Assembly: GCF_020497125.1 (NCBI RefSeq)
Contig: NC_059080.1
Coordinates: forward strand, 75,126,618 to 75,190,617
Direction of reading: 5' to 3'
Length of the DNA stretch: 64,000 nucleotides
Source: Mauremys mutica
Lineage: Eukaryota > Chordata > Testudines > Geoemydidae
This document shows, one piece after another, positions 30,535 to 44,100 of the stretch. How positions within the stretch are numbered: the first letter of the stretch is position 1; the number at the start of each line of letters is the position of its first letter. A program made the position numbers and the translations under genes. Below the pieces are notes generated by a model that was given only the letters and a program-made list of their open reading frames with translations, ran no database searches and was not told the DNA's origin.

Positions 30535-33500
30535 CTTTGAGTTTTGACTGCAATTTCTGTAATGGATAATCCTTGTCCAAGTTTGAAAGGGATGTGGACA
30601 GAAGCAGCAGGGTTCTTACTTTTCTAAATAAGGCATATAGGAGGGAGGTCTGGATAATACTGATACCCTCTGAAAATATTGTATTACTTGATTGGTCTTT
30701 CACAAGGTTAGTGCACTATAAGATGGCCTCTTTGAGTTCTTTCTCTTCACCACTGGTCAAGCACAACTATATCACTAAATGGCATTGGCACACTCAGCTC
30801 AGTGTCCTTCCATAATATGTAAGGTTAATCAGGGTTTGGGTTTCCAACACAGACATTCACTTGGACTTTGGTGTCTCCCTAGGTTTTTGGGATTCTTGGA
30901 ATTACTGGGAATTCATACAGTAGTTATTAGGAAGACTATCTGCCTGTTTTGTATCTGCCTGTTTTAATGGTTCTTTTTTTTTTTTTTAATCTTTCTGCAC
31001 AATAGACTACTCTGTCGATGACATTTGAGTCACCACCTTTCCTCAACAGTGTAGCTGCTCCAGTAATGGAAAGCCTGTGTGGAATGTAGGCCAAAAGTAT
31101 GCAACTCAGAAAGAGGACACAATTGGATTAAATTGGATTGTCCATGGCAGAATCATAGAAAAAATATTCCTAAAAACAAAATAAATTTTTTTAGAAGAAA
31201 TCCTTAAATAGGTGATGTACATTAAACACACTGTAAGGATTATGGTAATGTGCAAAATCCTGTTGCCAAAATAATGCCCAAAATTTCTGCACCATTTTTC
31301 ATTGGGAGAGAATATTTATTCCTCTAAAACCAGAAAACTCTCCCAAGGCCATTTTTTTCTTTTGATGGTCCTTTCTTTTTAGCAACGTCTTTTGCAATAT
31401 TCCACAGGGTCTAGATTCTATGACCTAAGATATCAATATTCATCCATTGGTGCCTCTTATCTTCTCTCTGATACTATTAAACAACTGATTATGTTTTCTT
31501 TTCAGCGAGCCTACTCTACCTTTTCAAGGAAGGTAATGTGACACCTTCCTACAATACATTCAACATTTGTATTATATGTAACCATCTGATATTTTCAGAA
31601 TGCGGTTTTTTACATTCTTCATTTTCCTGAGTTGTTTATGTATCATTATTGTCCACTGGGTTCTGGAAAAATACATCTGGGAGTATCAGTCTTTACAGAT
31701 TTATTTTCCGGGTTGTATTAATGATTTTCAGTCCCTTTCATAGTTCCTTGCTGAGAATGACAACTCAGTCCTACAATGAGTTACCTGTTCTGTTGCAAGT
31801 GACTTTATAGTAGTGTATGTATCTTTTTATTAATAATCTACTGCAATGTATTTAGAATTCACCAGTTTTATTTAAATCTAATTTAAATAGATATTAGAGA
31901 CATTTAAGGCCAGATTATTAGATGGTGAAAATACATGTACTGGCACCGATTTCAATGGAGCTTCACCAGTATATACTAGTTGATACTCTAATCCGATAAT
32001 GTCAGGCTGTGATGCTGACAGTGCACTGAATTATATTACACTTGGTTGAATAGGAGACAGAATGAAAGCAGATGCAATATTTTGTATTATCTTCATTTAG
32101 TTTAGAAGGACAGATGATTCACTACTGTCATCTGTGTTTAACCAAGTAGACCTGAGCAAATGATTCACAACAAATACCATATCTGATGACTTTATCCTTT
32201 GTTTTTACTTCCAGAATATCCAATGAGGTTGTGATTTCCTCAGATGAATTTGTTCTTTGGAATTATTTTAGGTAATTGTTTAAAACATTATGTATTGTTC
32301 GTGAATAATTCTTTGGCCAGGTGGACACGTGCTTGAAGGGTTTGAGTGTGGTATGTATTGTGACTGGGGAGACAGGAGACCAGCAAGGAGTAAGTGAATG
32401 TGAAACCAACATGAAATTATCCCATATCTTCCCTAGCGGTTGTGGAGGGACTATGAAACGATGATACTGGTTTGAGTTTGCCTTGGAAGAAGAAGGCAGA
32501 TGCCTCCATCTCGGTAGGAGGGCTCAAGTCATGTTCAATGAGCAGAGGCAAGTGTGCCCATCAGCCTTGGGGAAATAGGGAGCAAGACTGTCAACGTCAG
32601 AAGGGGAATAAATAGTCAACCCTGGAGGTGGGGAGTTGAGAACATCAAGGGTAAGACCATCGACCCAGGATGGGAAAGTGGGAGAGACCATCAACCTCAG
32701 GGAGAAGGTGAAACTATCAGTTTTGGAGAAGGAGTGGAAAGTGGAGATCCCCTACCTCAGAGAAAGGGGATAGGTGAGACAGTCAACCTTATGGGGAAGG
32801 GTGGTAAAACCAGTAGAAGGAAGGAAGAATCTGGTCCCTGGCATTGTAATCTCTGACATAATCTCTACAATATTTTAATGACTTGGTAACACTTGGTCCC
32901 TTGAGTCTGATTGGTGACTGAGCTACAGGTACCAGAGTAACTTTCATTTTAATACATTTGTTGTGAGTGCAGTATCAGATGCATTAAATTTCAGCATATT
33001 TACTATCCAAGATGCCTTCAGATATGATTTATAGGGTTGGTTATCAGTCAAGGAACAGAATCAATACCTTACACAGCAAAACACTCTCTCCCACTCTTCT
33101 TTTCCCAGCCTCTGAAAACACATCCCACCATAAAGAATCAATGATAAGCTTTAATTTCAAAATATGACTGATCCATTTATCAAAGAATCTTTGTGTGTTT
33201 TTGCTCTCTGCCTCTGTAGACCCTGGCGTAGTTCTCATCCCCCTCTTTGGAGAATAGCTTAATTTATTGTCCATAATGGTTTATTCCCCATCATTAAAAC
33301 TAAGCTTCAAGTTTAATTTATTTATACAACTAGAGAGCAAAAATTCCATATGCTCATTTGCCAGTTAGTGCCATTTGCCTTTGTGTGAACATCTACATTA
33401 ACATAGGATGAGTTGAGACTTGTAGTCATAGCTTGCAGATTATCCAAAAGATGGTTTACCACAAATGTCCTAACTAAACATACCTAGCCTGATCCTGTTC

Positions 33501-34243
33501 TCACTCATGCTGGTTTTAGCAAAGATGCATCTCAAGTGAGTTGCCCCTCATTTACACTGTGGATGTGAGATCATAATCAGCCACACCAACTAGAAGAGGA
33601 AGAAAGCAAAGAGCTTTTTGAGTTAATTGTTGGGCAAAATAGCACACTTGGTAAACCAGATTGGCCACTGGCTTGCATTTTGTGTAGTCATTTATGCAAA
33701 TGCAAAGTAGGTGTAAAATGCTACCTCTCTGATCTGGTGAGCTCTTATATCTACTTGGCACAGGTGTAAATGATTGCACAAGGTGAAAGACAGTGGAGAA
33801 TCAAGCCCATTATTAATAAAGCAGAGCTTTTCACTTTGGAACATGGGGACAGCTTTTCAGAAATATTCAGTAACTCCTATTGTGACACACAAGGCCAGAT
33901 TCTCAAAAGGGATCCACACGCTGAGCTCTTCTGAAAATTTGGCTTACAGTGTGTAGTTTTGGTTTTTGCATTTCTGATTTTCTTTCCTCTGGTTACTGTA
34001 AAAGCCTCAAAGAGATCCGCAAGAAAAAAACAGAGCAGAGCCATACACATTTTCCAGGAGCTCCTGGAAAAAACTAATTTCCTTTCAAAACTAATTTTGT
34101 GTTAAGCTATCCTTCCCTTAAAATGGATATCTTTCCCACTGGATTTAGACACCTCACAAATTCTCTGATGTCTCTGTTAACAAGCTGAGGCTGTGTGGTC
34201 AGGTGAGCTTTTGGACATGGTACCTCCAGGAATAATGACATGG
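30535..34243. other. Gene-free tract
   Basis: AT-rich DNA. T-run at 30973-30988. An ancient repeat trace lies at 31905-31995 ('aaggccagatta...tttcaatggagcttcacc'). 32530-32850 contains a degenerate purine-rich stretch with loosely repeated 'gggagagaccatcaacctc' / 'gggatagg' phrases that gives a 100-codon chance ORF. No gene recognised. Confidence 0.45.
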
Positions 34244-34453
34244 AAGGCTATGTGTCTACACTGCAAAGAAAAACCCATGGCACTGAAACCCAGTGGGAGG
34301 GATGGTCTTGAAACCCAGGCTGCAGCCCGGGAGGGAACATCTACACTGCTATTTTTAACCCCCGCAGCCCAAACCCTGTGAGCCCAAGTCAGTTGATCTG
34401 GGCTCTGAGACTCAGCATCATGTGTTGTTGTTTGTAGTGTAGACATATCCTAA
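34244..34453. mobile_element. MITE with 'tgtctacactgcaa' ends, about 210 bp
   Basis: Left end aaggctatgtgtctacactgc; the right end 'gtagtgtagacatatcct' is its inverted partner. The internal 'gggagggaacatctacactgc' shows a subterminal copy of the end motif. Confidence 0.65.
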
Positions 34454-35754
34454 GATAGCAGCTGCAATCAATTGTAAGTAGCAAGAGGGAATGGTTCTGA
34501 ATATGAACTCCAATCTAAAGTCTTTGAAATCTAAACACTTTGAAATGTGGATATCAGATGTGTGATTAGGGTGTATATAATTGGCCAAACTAGATTATCA
34601 GAAATGACCATCTTCATATTTTTCAGGTGGCAGACATGCAGAAATGAATCCATCAATGATTTTTCTTGTTTGGGGCCAACTCTAAATAACAGGACATTTG
34701 GGATGTTTTGTTTACTTACCAGTTAATTAGAATAATAGATTTAAGGCTGTAACATATTAAGTTATCCTATGACTGAATTATTTCCAAATGTAGGAAAACA
34801 CATTGGAATTTGCTATACCATTGCTCTGGTAAACAGCCTCCACCAGTGATCAATACATGATGCTTTAGAGGAAGGTAAGAAACAAAAACAAATAATAAAC
34901 CAACACTGCATACGCCACAAAACATCTAAAATGAAACCATGGCTATCCTCATTGGATTGTACAGAAATTCCTCCAATCAAAAATGAATATAGTTAAACAT
35001 TTCTCACCTAGATCTGGATTCATCATCAGAATTCAGAGGCAGATACACATTTTGGTGTGCTCAAAGAATGGAAAGGGTAAATATTAAGTATACATTTTTT
35101 TCTTTTAAAGTAGAAGCAAACACATTCTTAAATATCAAACCAATTATCTTACTTGAGAGGAGGAAAAAATATAGGACATTTCTGACTTCTTCAAAATAGC
35201 CATACATGAACATTGAGAAAATGCCTGAAAGGGACTTCAGTCAATCTTGCTTTATTAGTTGCTCTTGAAGAAGCATTTTTCAGAGATCTTGAGCTAGCAG
35301 TCAATAACATCACTCTTACTGACTCTAAGATACTTGTGGATCTCCCTAGGCTCTATCATTTAAACACAATTGGTGCAGTACAAGTTTCAGCTCATTTTAA
35401 GCTATCATCTGATATGAAACATATACAGAATTCCCTAAGGCTGATCTCTTCCTGCATTTTTATCACTCTTTGACACTCAGCATTTCAGGGTTTTCTGGTT
35501 GCAATATTTTTAAGCCAAATTCAGCAAGAAATGTTTCTTGAAGATATAGACTTCTGAAAATTATTGCTTTATATGGCAACTGAGCCTACCTACTTACCAA
35601 CCACTGTCCCACCTCTTTTTGATTATTGCCCTCTTGTCTAATGATTTTGCTTTTAGATAATGTACGTAATAAGGTTGCAGTTTTGTTGCAGATCCTTATT
35701 TCAAAAATATATGCATCCATCTCTTGCCACTTGTGCATCACAAATAAGGAAGAA
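34454..35754. other. Gene-free tract
   Basis: The 86-codon ORF at 35213-35473 has no motif I recognise and no splice or promoter context; left unannotated as a gene. Confidence 0.45.
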
Positions 35755-35905
35755 GAGTGCTCTTTTGGCTGAAGCACTGGCCTGGGACGAGAAGATCTGT
35801 ATTGAATTCCTGGATCAGCCACTGACTTTCTTTGTGATCTTGGGCAAGTAACTTAATCCCTGTACCTCACTTTCCCATCTGTAAAATACAGGCAATGCTA
35901 ATTCA
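35755..35905 (+). mobile_element. MIR-like SINE
   Basis: 'gatcttgggcaagtaacttaatccctgtacctcactttcccatctgtaaaatacaggcaa' is the MIR core/tail; preceded by tRNA-like 'ggctgaagcactggcctggga'. Confidence 0.75.
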
Positions 35906-37842
35906 TTTTCTGCACACTTCTCTGACTAGATCTTGGATCTTTTTTCATGCAGTTGAAAGAAACTGACTCTTACAGATCATTTCTCCCACAGGCAGGTTAC
36001 ATAGCTTCACAATTTAGGGCTACTTCTAAATTTTGTGAAGAAACTAAAAATCCTTATTTATCGTATTTGAGGTGATCCTCAGCTATTTTAAACTGACATA
36101 GCTGCTTTGGATTTCAGTGCAAGTACATGAATTTACATCAGTTGAGGATCTGGCCAATATATCTTTTTAGAGCCAGATTCTGATCCCATCTGAAAATCTG
36201 GAATAACCCCAACCCATTGAGTTGGGTGGAATGACTACAGATTTACACCATTGTAACTGTAACTGAGATTAGAATCTAGGCATAATATTTTTTCTTGTGA
36301 AGACAAAATATCTATAAGGCTATGCAGCAAATCAAATAACTTAACATTACTATGCACTGAGTTATGATATAGGAAAAATATATATTTAAGCTTTGAGAAA
36401 GAGTTCTAGAAATGGATCATAGATATGATATTAGAACACACATATTATAATATTCATTGCAGTGGTAGAATATGAACTGCATATTATTGTAAAAGAAAAT
36501 TCAATTTGCTGCCTACTGCCTTCAATTTGGTTTTGACAAGTGCTCAATCTTTTGCTGAATTTTGCTTTCTCCATTTATCTTCCGGGGAATGTTCTGTAAA
36601 GTCTGCTTAGGGCAAAAACAATAATCTTTCCATTTAATTTACTGAAAAAAGCTCATGTACTTTCTGTGCTTACTAGGTGCAACAAATATGAAAACAAATC
36701 CCTGTTGCTAAAGATCCATTTGACAGTATGAAACAGATTCTGACTTTTTAATTTAGGTATAAAACTGCTGAGGGCATATGAGGGATGCAGACTTACCACT
36801 GTATACCATTTATTTATGAGCAGTTGCAAGGGAATGATCTACAAAATCATGTATTATTTTACTAGTGATGGATGAACCTCAGAAGGTACAAAGAAGACCT
36901 GTTTGACCCTCACAAAGAAACCCAAAGCATATGAAATTTTCCTGCTATGATTAAAAACTTGAAACTCAGGCCAAGTTTGCCATGAGCCCTGCTAAAGCTT
37001 GCTAGTATTTCGTAGAACTAATTTTGATTAAATTGGGGTCCATTTCTAATTTAATTCATTTTGAAAACATGAAAAACTTGAGGATTTCACACTGAAATCC
37101 AGTGAAATCTATTCTTCTGAGATTTGCTTGGAGTAATACTATCCATTCAAAGCCAAAACTCAAAGTTCAGCTAGATTTCGCATTAGATCTGAGGTTTAGT
37201 TTAGAAACGTATCAAGTTTCCTTTATAGATAGTCACATGACCTTATCCACAACTCACTAGTCTGGAAATCGAGAACAGGATTTCTCCAGCACATTTTGAG
37301 TTCAGATACATTGAAAGTGCAGACTTTCTAACATTTTTTCAGTATTTTCATTTCTGGCCCCCCCAAAAGTGTCAGTTCAGATAAGCTCCATCATAGAATG
37401 TAGCAAAACTAATCAGACATTCTTCATCCTCAAAAAAAAAAAAAATTAATTCAGTCGGGCTCTACTTTCTAAAGTAGCTTTCCTAATAAGAAAATGAAGA
37501 AGTGGGTGCTATTAAATCTAAAGCAGAGTCACAGAAACAGCAGCCTCAGATTTAGCAACGAATACACAGAATGAATACCAGACCAGGGGCACAATACCCC
37601 TCCAAAGCCAGTTCCAAAATACTCATTGATTTTCCTGGTACTAGGATCACATCTTATGTTGGGGTATGTTCCAAGCTCTGGGAATTGTTTCCTGAGATAT
37701 GTTTCAAGAATTCCACTTATTTATTATCTCTTCAAACTTGAAAGAGGCCACAAAGCCTACAAAGGAAACAAGAGTAGCATGGCTAGTGCTGCTACTTCTG
37801 CAGAATCTAATACAGTCAGATTGATTGTATTTCTCAGATCCT
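35906..37842. other. Gene-free tract
   Basis: Ancient palindromic repeat traces at 36060-36155 and 36170-36275; A-run at 37432-37445. No gene. Confidence 0.45.
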
Positions 37843-37998
37843 TAGGGCATGTCTACACTGCAATTAAATACCCGCGCTGGCCCATGTCAGCTGACTCGTG
37901 CTTGGGCTGCAAAATTACAGTGCAGACGGTTGGGGGGGGTCAAGCTGGAGCCCAGGCCCTGAGCCCTTCCTGCATTACAAGGTGCTGGGCTGCAATGT
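37843..37998 (+). mobile_element. MITE fragment ('tgtctacactgcaa' family), right end lost
   Basis: 'tagggcatgtctacactgcaattaaatacccgcgctggcccatgtcagctgac' closely parallels 58652-58715. It continues to about 37998 without the inverted right end. Confidence 0.6.
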
Positions 37999-38634
37999 TT
38001 CTAGGCATTGAAAAGTTAGGTGCCATGATGTTCAGCATTGCAATTCCAGGGTCCCACACCAAATCCCTTGGTCCTTGCTCTGGTAAAATTCCCAGTGTCT
38101 GCAAATGCCTGGGAGCTATTCAGCAATCCTCCTCATCTTTGTTTTTCAACTTATTTGAAACAAGTATATCTGCCACATCAACCTGATTTTATGCACCTAT
38201 GAGCACTTTGATTCTCTTTGCATTTGTAAGGCACTCAAACACTAGTAATAGGTTTGGCATAGGTATCTAAGATGAGACTACTGCTGAACATCACCCTTAG
38301 GAATCTACATTCCTAATCAAATGCAGTTTTTTGTTTTGTGTTGGGTTGTTTTTTTGGTTTTGACTAAAGAATTTCTTCCTAAGCAAATTTGTACTTCAGT
38401 TTCTTCTCTCGTCACAATAAAGACCAAAGATAGAAATGAAGGGCCATATTTGGCCTCAGTGTATATACAACATTGGATAAATTTGTCCTGCAGTCTTAAA
38501 ATTTGGTTAATCATTTATTCTAAATCTTAGTTCCACTTATTTCCCCCATCTTATGCCACTGTAATATTTAGAAACACAGAATGAGAAAAATTCTTATATG
38601 AAAATCTACTCATTCATAGCTGTCTGAATGGCAA

Positions 38635-38772
38635 GAAGCATGCACTTCTGGGTAAGGCAGTGGCCTGGGAATTAGGACTAATGGGTTTTATCCTGGCTCT
38701 GAGACAGACTTTGATCTTGAGCAAATGTTGTTGTGCAATTTCCCAGGCTATAAAATACATGGTCCAATACTG
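38635..38772 (+). mobile_element. MIR-like SINE, decayed
   Basis: 'taaggcagtggcctgggaattaggac' then 'gatcttgagcaaatg' and 'ttcccaggctataaaatacatgg' follow the MIR order with more changes than neighbours. Confidence 0.55.
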
Positions 38773-38871
38773 ATATTCCTCCCTTATCTTTCCTACCTAC
38801 CCTCATGGCTCATTTCACAATTTTTCAATTTAGCTGACTTCACAGTGTAATCATTCCCTTCCCCCACAAAA

Positions 38872-39118
38872 GGAAGGATGCTCCAGTGATTAGGCACTAG
38901 CCTAGAACTTGAGAGAACTGGGCTCAATTCCCTGCCCTGCCAAAGACTTCCTTTATGTGACCTTGGGCAAGTCACTTAGCTTCCCTCTGCTCAGTTTCCC
39001 ATCTGTAAAATGCGGATACTGAAACTTCCCTACCTCACGGGAGTGTTTTCAGGATAAATATATTAAAGATTGTACAGCACTTGAGATCCACAGATGGAAA
39101 ATGCTGTATAAGAGTGAG
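38872..39118 (+). mobile_element. MIR-like SINE, well preserved
   Basis: 'gtgaccttgggcaagtcacttagcttccctctgctcagtttcccatctgtaaaatgcgga', then 'cctcacgggagtgttttcaggataaatatattaaag' - full core and LINE-type tail, ending before a T-run at 39119-39132. Confidence 0.8.
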
Positions 39119-39214
39119 TTTTTTTTTTTTTAAATGTTGAAACAAATGCTCAGTCACTTGTTATTACACTGTTTCCTTCTCCTTCAACCACCCTTCATCC
39201 CCACTCTTGTGAGT

Positions 39215-39317
39215 TGTCTCTTGTCCGTACTGTAAGCCCTTTGTGATGGCGAACCTACCACAGTAACTTGTGAAGTACTATGCACAGCAATTGTGCTGGA
39301 TAAATAAATAAATAACA
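39215..39317 (+). mobile_element. LINE-type 3' tail ending in a short tetranucleotide repeat
   Basis: 'gtccgtactgtaagccctttgtgatgg...gtgaagtactatgcac' then 'taaataaataaataa' - the tail arrangement of L2-like 3' ends. Confidence 0.45.
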
Positions 39318-39764
39318 GTGCTGTTGAGAATCAGTCTCACTTTCAGAAATGGCAGACACCGTAGTGTGAAACCACACAATTTGAATTCTTTAAGTAATCC
39401 AAACTTTGTTCCATCATAACCTGCAGAAAGCAGTTGCTACAAATGCCAATATTGCCCTAAGAGAGGATGTGATGATATCTCTGTTTTTTGTTGGCTTCAT
39501 AGATATGTTTGTATCAGATCATTTACATGACTGTTAATTGTTTCTTTTCTACACATCAGTGATTGAGGCACAGCTTTGTTTGAGATAAGGCATATATGCT
39601 TAAGTATTCTCATTGACATAATTGGGTTTCTCCTTGTTCTTTCACACCAAAACCATACAGTGACAATGCTAAGGGTTTATCAGCTAAGACCAATAAGGCT
39701 CTACAGTATGTAAAAGAGGATTATTACTTGTATTGCAGTTGACCTAAAGGACTTGTGAAGATGT

Positions 39765-40295
39765 GTGCACCCCACGCAAGCCCTGATAGAGTTAATCATG
39801 GCCTGAGAGGCCAGTGAGATTACCTGGCACCATCTGAGTGAGGGAGGACCAGGGTTAATTGAGAGCAAAGCCCAGCTGGGCCAGTATTATAAAATCAAGT
39901 TGGCCATGGGTAGTACAGCAGGTTCCCATGATAAACCCAGAGCCAGGCAAGGAAAGATAGATATTTGGTGGGAAGGAGCCCAGGGAAACAGCAACAGGGT
40001 GGGAACTGAGCAGACCTGGATTGCCTGGGTCTGGAACCTGGTATAGTGGGTGTAGTTCCCCTACCAGCCACTGGTACAGTGGCCTACAGCTCTGATCTGG
40101 GGCTAAACGGCCTCTGGAGAAGACATTTGGATGGTAGCCTGTTGGACTTCGGAAGGGATAGACTAAATGGTGACCTAGGTAAAGGACCAAGTTACCACAA
40201 GAAAGACTATTGCAGAGAGCAAAAGCTCTCATTCAGTGCTATGAGAGTGACATTCCTGGATCTAGACAAGAGGTGGTGTACTAATGGTGAGTAGG
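39765..40295 (+). mobile_element. Possible solo LTR fragment
   Basis: GC-balanced, purine-rich block in AT-rich DNA with 'ccagtattataaaatcaag' (TATA-like, 39883-39894) and a G-rich leader. Termini and target duplication not found, so the class is open. Confidence 0.3.
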
Positions 40296-40379
40296 AACTC
40301 TGTTATAGGCCCAAAACAAGATTGAGGCCAAGTTATGCCTGGCACTGTGCAAACACATAGTAAAAAACTGTCCCTACCC

Positions 40380-40548
40380 CAAACACATTACAATCTAACT
40401 AGACAAAACAGACAAAGGGTGGGAGTGGAACCAGAGGCATAGATGGGGAAATGACACCTGAGATCTCCCAGCAGGTCAGTGACAGAACCAGGATGCCAAC
40501 CCCTGCTTGCCTGGGTCCCATTCCCATGTCTGAGCCACTGGAATACAA
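40380..40548 (-). mobile_element. MIR-like SINE, minus strand
   Basis: 'gatggggaaatgacacctgag...cagcaggtcagtgacagaaccaggatgcc...gagccactgga' is the reversed MIR head and core. Confidence 0.6.
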
Positions 40549-40569
40549 TGTCTCTACAATGCAAGAATA

Positions 40570-41187
40570 CGTTTCAGAGGGGTAGCTGTGTTAGTCGGTA
40601 TCGGTAAAAACAATGAGGAGTCCTTGTGGCACCATAAAGACTAACACATTTATTTCTTGGCATAAGCTATATCCCATAAGAACATAAGAACATAAGAAAG
40701 GCCGTACCAGGTCAGACCAAAGGTCCATCTAGCCCAGTATCTGTCTACCGACAGTGGCCAATGCCAGGTGCCCCTGAGGGAGTGAACCTAACAGGCAATG
40801 ATCAAGTGATCTCTCTCCTGCCATCCATCTCCATCCTCTGACGAACAGAGGCTAGGGACACCATTCTTACCCACTTTGGTCCCACTTCATCAGATGCATG
40901 AATTGGAAAATACTGTAAGCAGGTATAAATATACAGCCCATGAAAAGATGGGAGTTGCCTTACCAAGTGGGGTCACCTTCTTGTCAACTGCTGGGAATGG
41001 GCCACATCCACTCTAATTGCATTGTCTTCATTAGCACTGACACCCCACCTCCCCCCACACACACACACACTTGGTAAGGCAACTCCTATCTTTTCATGTT
41101 CTGTATATTTATATCTGCTTACTGTATTTTCCACTCTATGCATCTGATGAAGTGGGTTATAGCCCACAAAAGCTTATGCCTCCTTGT
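40570..41187. mobile_element. Nested repeat complex: dispersed repeat split by CR1-like LINE and palindromic element
   Basis: 40570-40668 ('gtttcagaggggtagctgtgttagtc...gagtccttgtggcac...gactaacacatttattt') and the later 'gaagtgggttatagcccac' with 'aaagcttatgcc' (41148-41179) are the two ends of one dispersed family. Between them: a CR1-type piece (40672-40880, 'agaacataagaa...ggtcagaccaaaggtccatctagcccagta') and inverted arms 40881-40969 / 41068-41156. No coding capacity remains. Confidence 0.7.
40881..41156. repeat. Inverted repeat, 89-bp arms, about 98-bp loop
   Basis: Arms 40881-40969 and 41068-41156 (cccacttcatcagatgcat at the outer end, ccttaccaagtg at the inner end) are near 90 percent complementary. 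The loop contains 'aactgctgggaatgggcc' and a (CA)n run at 41057-41070. Confidence 0.85.
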
Positions 41188-44100
41188 TTTTAATGCAAGA
41201 ATATTATTCTCACGCCTCTTCCCATATGCCTTAGAGTCTGCAATAACCTATCTGTAGACAGCAGATTAGCATCCATTTCAGTTCTTATATAAACAGATGA
41301 AGGCAAAAATGGATTGTTTATAAAATAACTGTCTTGATAAGTTACTAGGTAATGTTTACTTTGCTGGTTCCAATTACTGAGGATTGCATTGTTTACAGTG
41401 TTGAGTGTGAAAGTATGTCACTGAATGATCCTGTTGTAATTGAGGTCATCTTGTTCACCTCATTGGGTTTATATTACTAGTTAATGCTATTATAACAAAC
41501 TGAAAGAAAATAAATGAACAGATTCCGTTGCTGTACATAGCCAATTCCGCTATACTTGGGATAGTTCATACTCATTGAACAATAGCAAAATAAACTATTA
41601 AAATTAATGGAATATATACAGTATTTGTACTTAGCTCAACCACTGGAGATAGTAGAGATGCTGACTACCACTGGCCACACAGGGAGAATGCTGTGAATTT
41701 TTTTCAATTGAATCTAATAATTAAAGTTGTAATCTGGCTTTAATAAGGCTTGAAAAAAGTTCCTAAACCTAAAACTTCATTATTAGCCAGAATAATAATT
41801 TTTCTCTGTAAAATGAGCATTAAAAGCTGTTACAGACCACTTTTTTCCAGGGTAGATCTGGAGAGTCTTTAAATAGTTCAACATTGACAATTTAAAACCT
41901 TAATTTGAATGCCTAGCTAAATTGGTGGCTATATTCCAACTCAGTGTGTTGCCATTTAGTTAATAGGTCATGTTAACATGAGGGAAGGACAGCATTTGAA
42001 ATAATTACAAAGTAAAGATTTGTTGGTGGCACAAAAGTACCCAAACAAATGAATCCAGCCTGACTACCACAGGTTGTATTGAGCGTTTTATTGTTAGCGT
42101 TCATCAGTGCTTCCATACAGTGAAAAAATCAGACAAGACAAGATAGATGATATATGGAGAGAAAGTGGAGTGGTAGAAAAGACTTCATCAGCCTTAAAGA
42201 GCAGCAACTGCCCAAAAACAGAACTTGTACAATTAGGGTGGTACATTTTCTTTACAAAGAACCAAAATTCTGACCCTACTGAAATCAATGGGAGTTGACT
42301 TCAGTGGGGTCAGGATTTGGTCCAGACAGTTTGAATAGAGGTATATCAAAAGAATATACTGACCATGTATGGACTTTTAGTCCAAATCTCAATTTACAGT
42401 AAAGTTTCCTCATTCAGAGTTCAAATTTGGAGTAAACAAAACAGACTTAAAATAATAATAATATAATAAATAATAACAATAATAATCCATGAAGAAAGCC
42501 AGAATGACACCCATATGCTGTTTAATGTCCTGAATCTTTTCCCGTTGAACTCAATGGAAAGATTTTCTTCAATTGGCACTAGTAGGATGGGTTCCTAAAA
42601 ACTGCTGTCCTCTAGCTATGCACACCCTGTAGGAGCTCGCTGTCTGCTCTGGCTTATTCTATCCTGTGGGGGAAGAGGCTTGGTGTCATATTTCCATGCA
42701 CAGTCTGCCCTTTGACCATCATTAAAGTACTGAATGTAGCCATATGTGCAGGTGACTCCATTCTCCTGTAATCTACACAGCTTTTGCATGATCAAATGGG
42801 CATTCAGGGTGAGGTTTTTAAGTAGTGCTGGTTGGAAAACATTTTGCGTATGTATGAGCACACGTCTTTGGGGAGGGGGGGATGTTACAGAAACCTTCAA
42901 CTTTAAATCAAACTGAAAATCTGAAAACCAAAAAAATTTTCATCTTAAAAAAGGGAGTTGTAAGAGTTTTTTCACCCCCCTTCCCCTCTCCAATGGAAAG
43001 CTCAAACTTTCTGCACAAAGCAGATACTTTCCAGGGAAGACTTCATTTGTTAAAAATCAAGTTTTCAATAGAAAAAGTTTGAAATTTTTTTGATCAGCCC
43101 TACTTTTAACCTTGACCCTGTTAAACCAAATATATTCAGATGACCAAACAAGCTAGGAAATAGAATATAGAAAATAAGAAATAATATTACAAGAATGAAA
43201 AATTGAGGCTTGAAGTGTTTCTATCATATCAAACTATAACAGATTGTGCTGACCACTTTAAAAGTATATGCTGCAAGCTTGCCTGTTTGGGTAGGCCAGG
43301 CAGTTAGTGTGGTTATGGGTTCCAAAGGAATCATGTGACCAGGAGGTTCCCATATGACCAGAGAAGCCTGTGGCTCAGAATCGGAGGTATGTGCAGGAAG
43401 CATGAGGGGAGGCCAGTGGAAGAGAAGCACTCACCCATGAATGGGGCTGTGAAGAGGCTGGAAAACGCCTGAGACCCATAGCTCTAATATTAGCTGGAGG
43501 CAGTATTAGTACCTCTGCCTATTTAGGGGACCCATGCTAAGTTTTCCAGCAAGGGTGGTAGGATGCCCTTTCATCCCCTACGTGAGTGGTGGCATTACCT
43601 GCTCTAAAGATATTTGGTGCTTTTCTTCAACCCCAGCTCCTGGAGTCTGTGACTATGTAAGAATCTAAATTTTCATTTAAATTAAAGAAGTCTCTAGCCT
43701 TCATGGTTGTGTAGAAAAGCTTGTAAATGTGAACCCTAAAGTGTAAAAAATCAGAAGGCAAAAGAAAATAAACTAGATTTAGGCTTAAAAATCTCTTGAT
43801 TTTTAATATTAATCTCATGATACTCGGGGCCTGACTCATGCATTTTGGCTGCTTGCAGTTGGCAGTATTGAAAAAGGGGGAAACCCGCAGCTTTTGATTG
43901 GGAAAGACATATTGATTGGACCTGAGGGCCAAGGGAGAGAAACTGTTAAGTCTGGGGAGCATAAATTATTGAGGATCACATATCAGCGGTAGATAGTAAA
44001 ACTAGTTTAAATTTTTCATTTAGAATCTTTTGGGATTCAAAATGGCCTCTTTACTAAAACTAAAAACTGTTATGAAAAAAATGTCCTTTAAAAAAAACCA

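Noticed and set aside
35213..35473. 86-codon ORF with fairly ordinary amino-acid use
   Set aside because: No motif, no promoter or splice signals, no second exon; left out for lack of support.
37626..38186. 186-codon plus-strand ORF
   Set aside because: It runs through a MITE fragment (37843-37998) and low-complexity DNA, has no domain, signal or splice context; chance frame.
41041..41070. CRISPR-like or satellite array
   Set aside because: Simple (CA)n run in a hairpin loop; no spaced identical repeats anywhere in the window.
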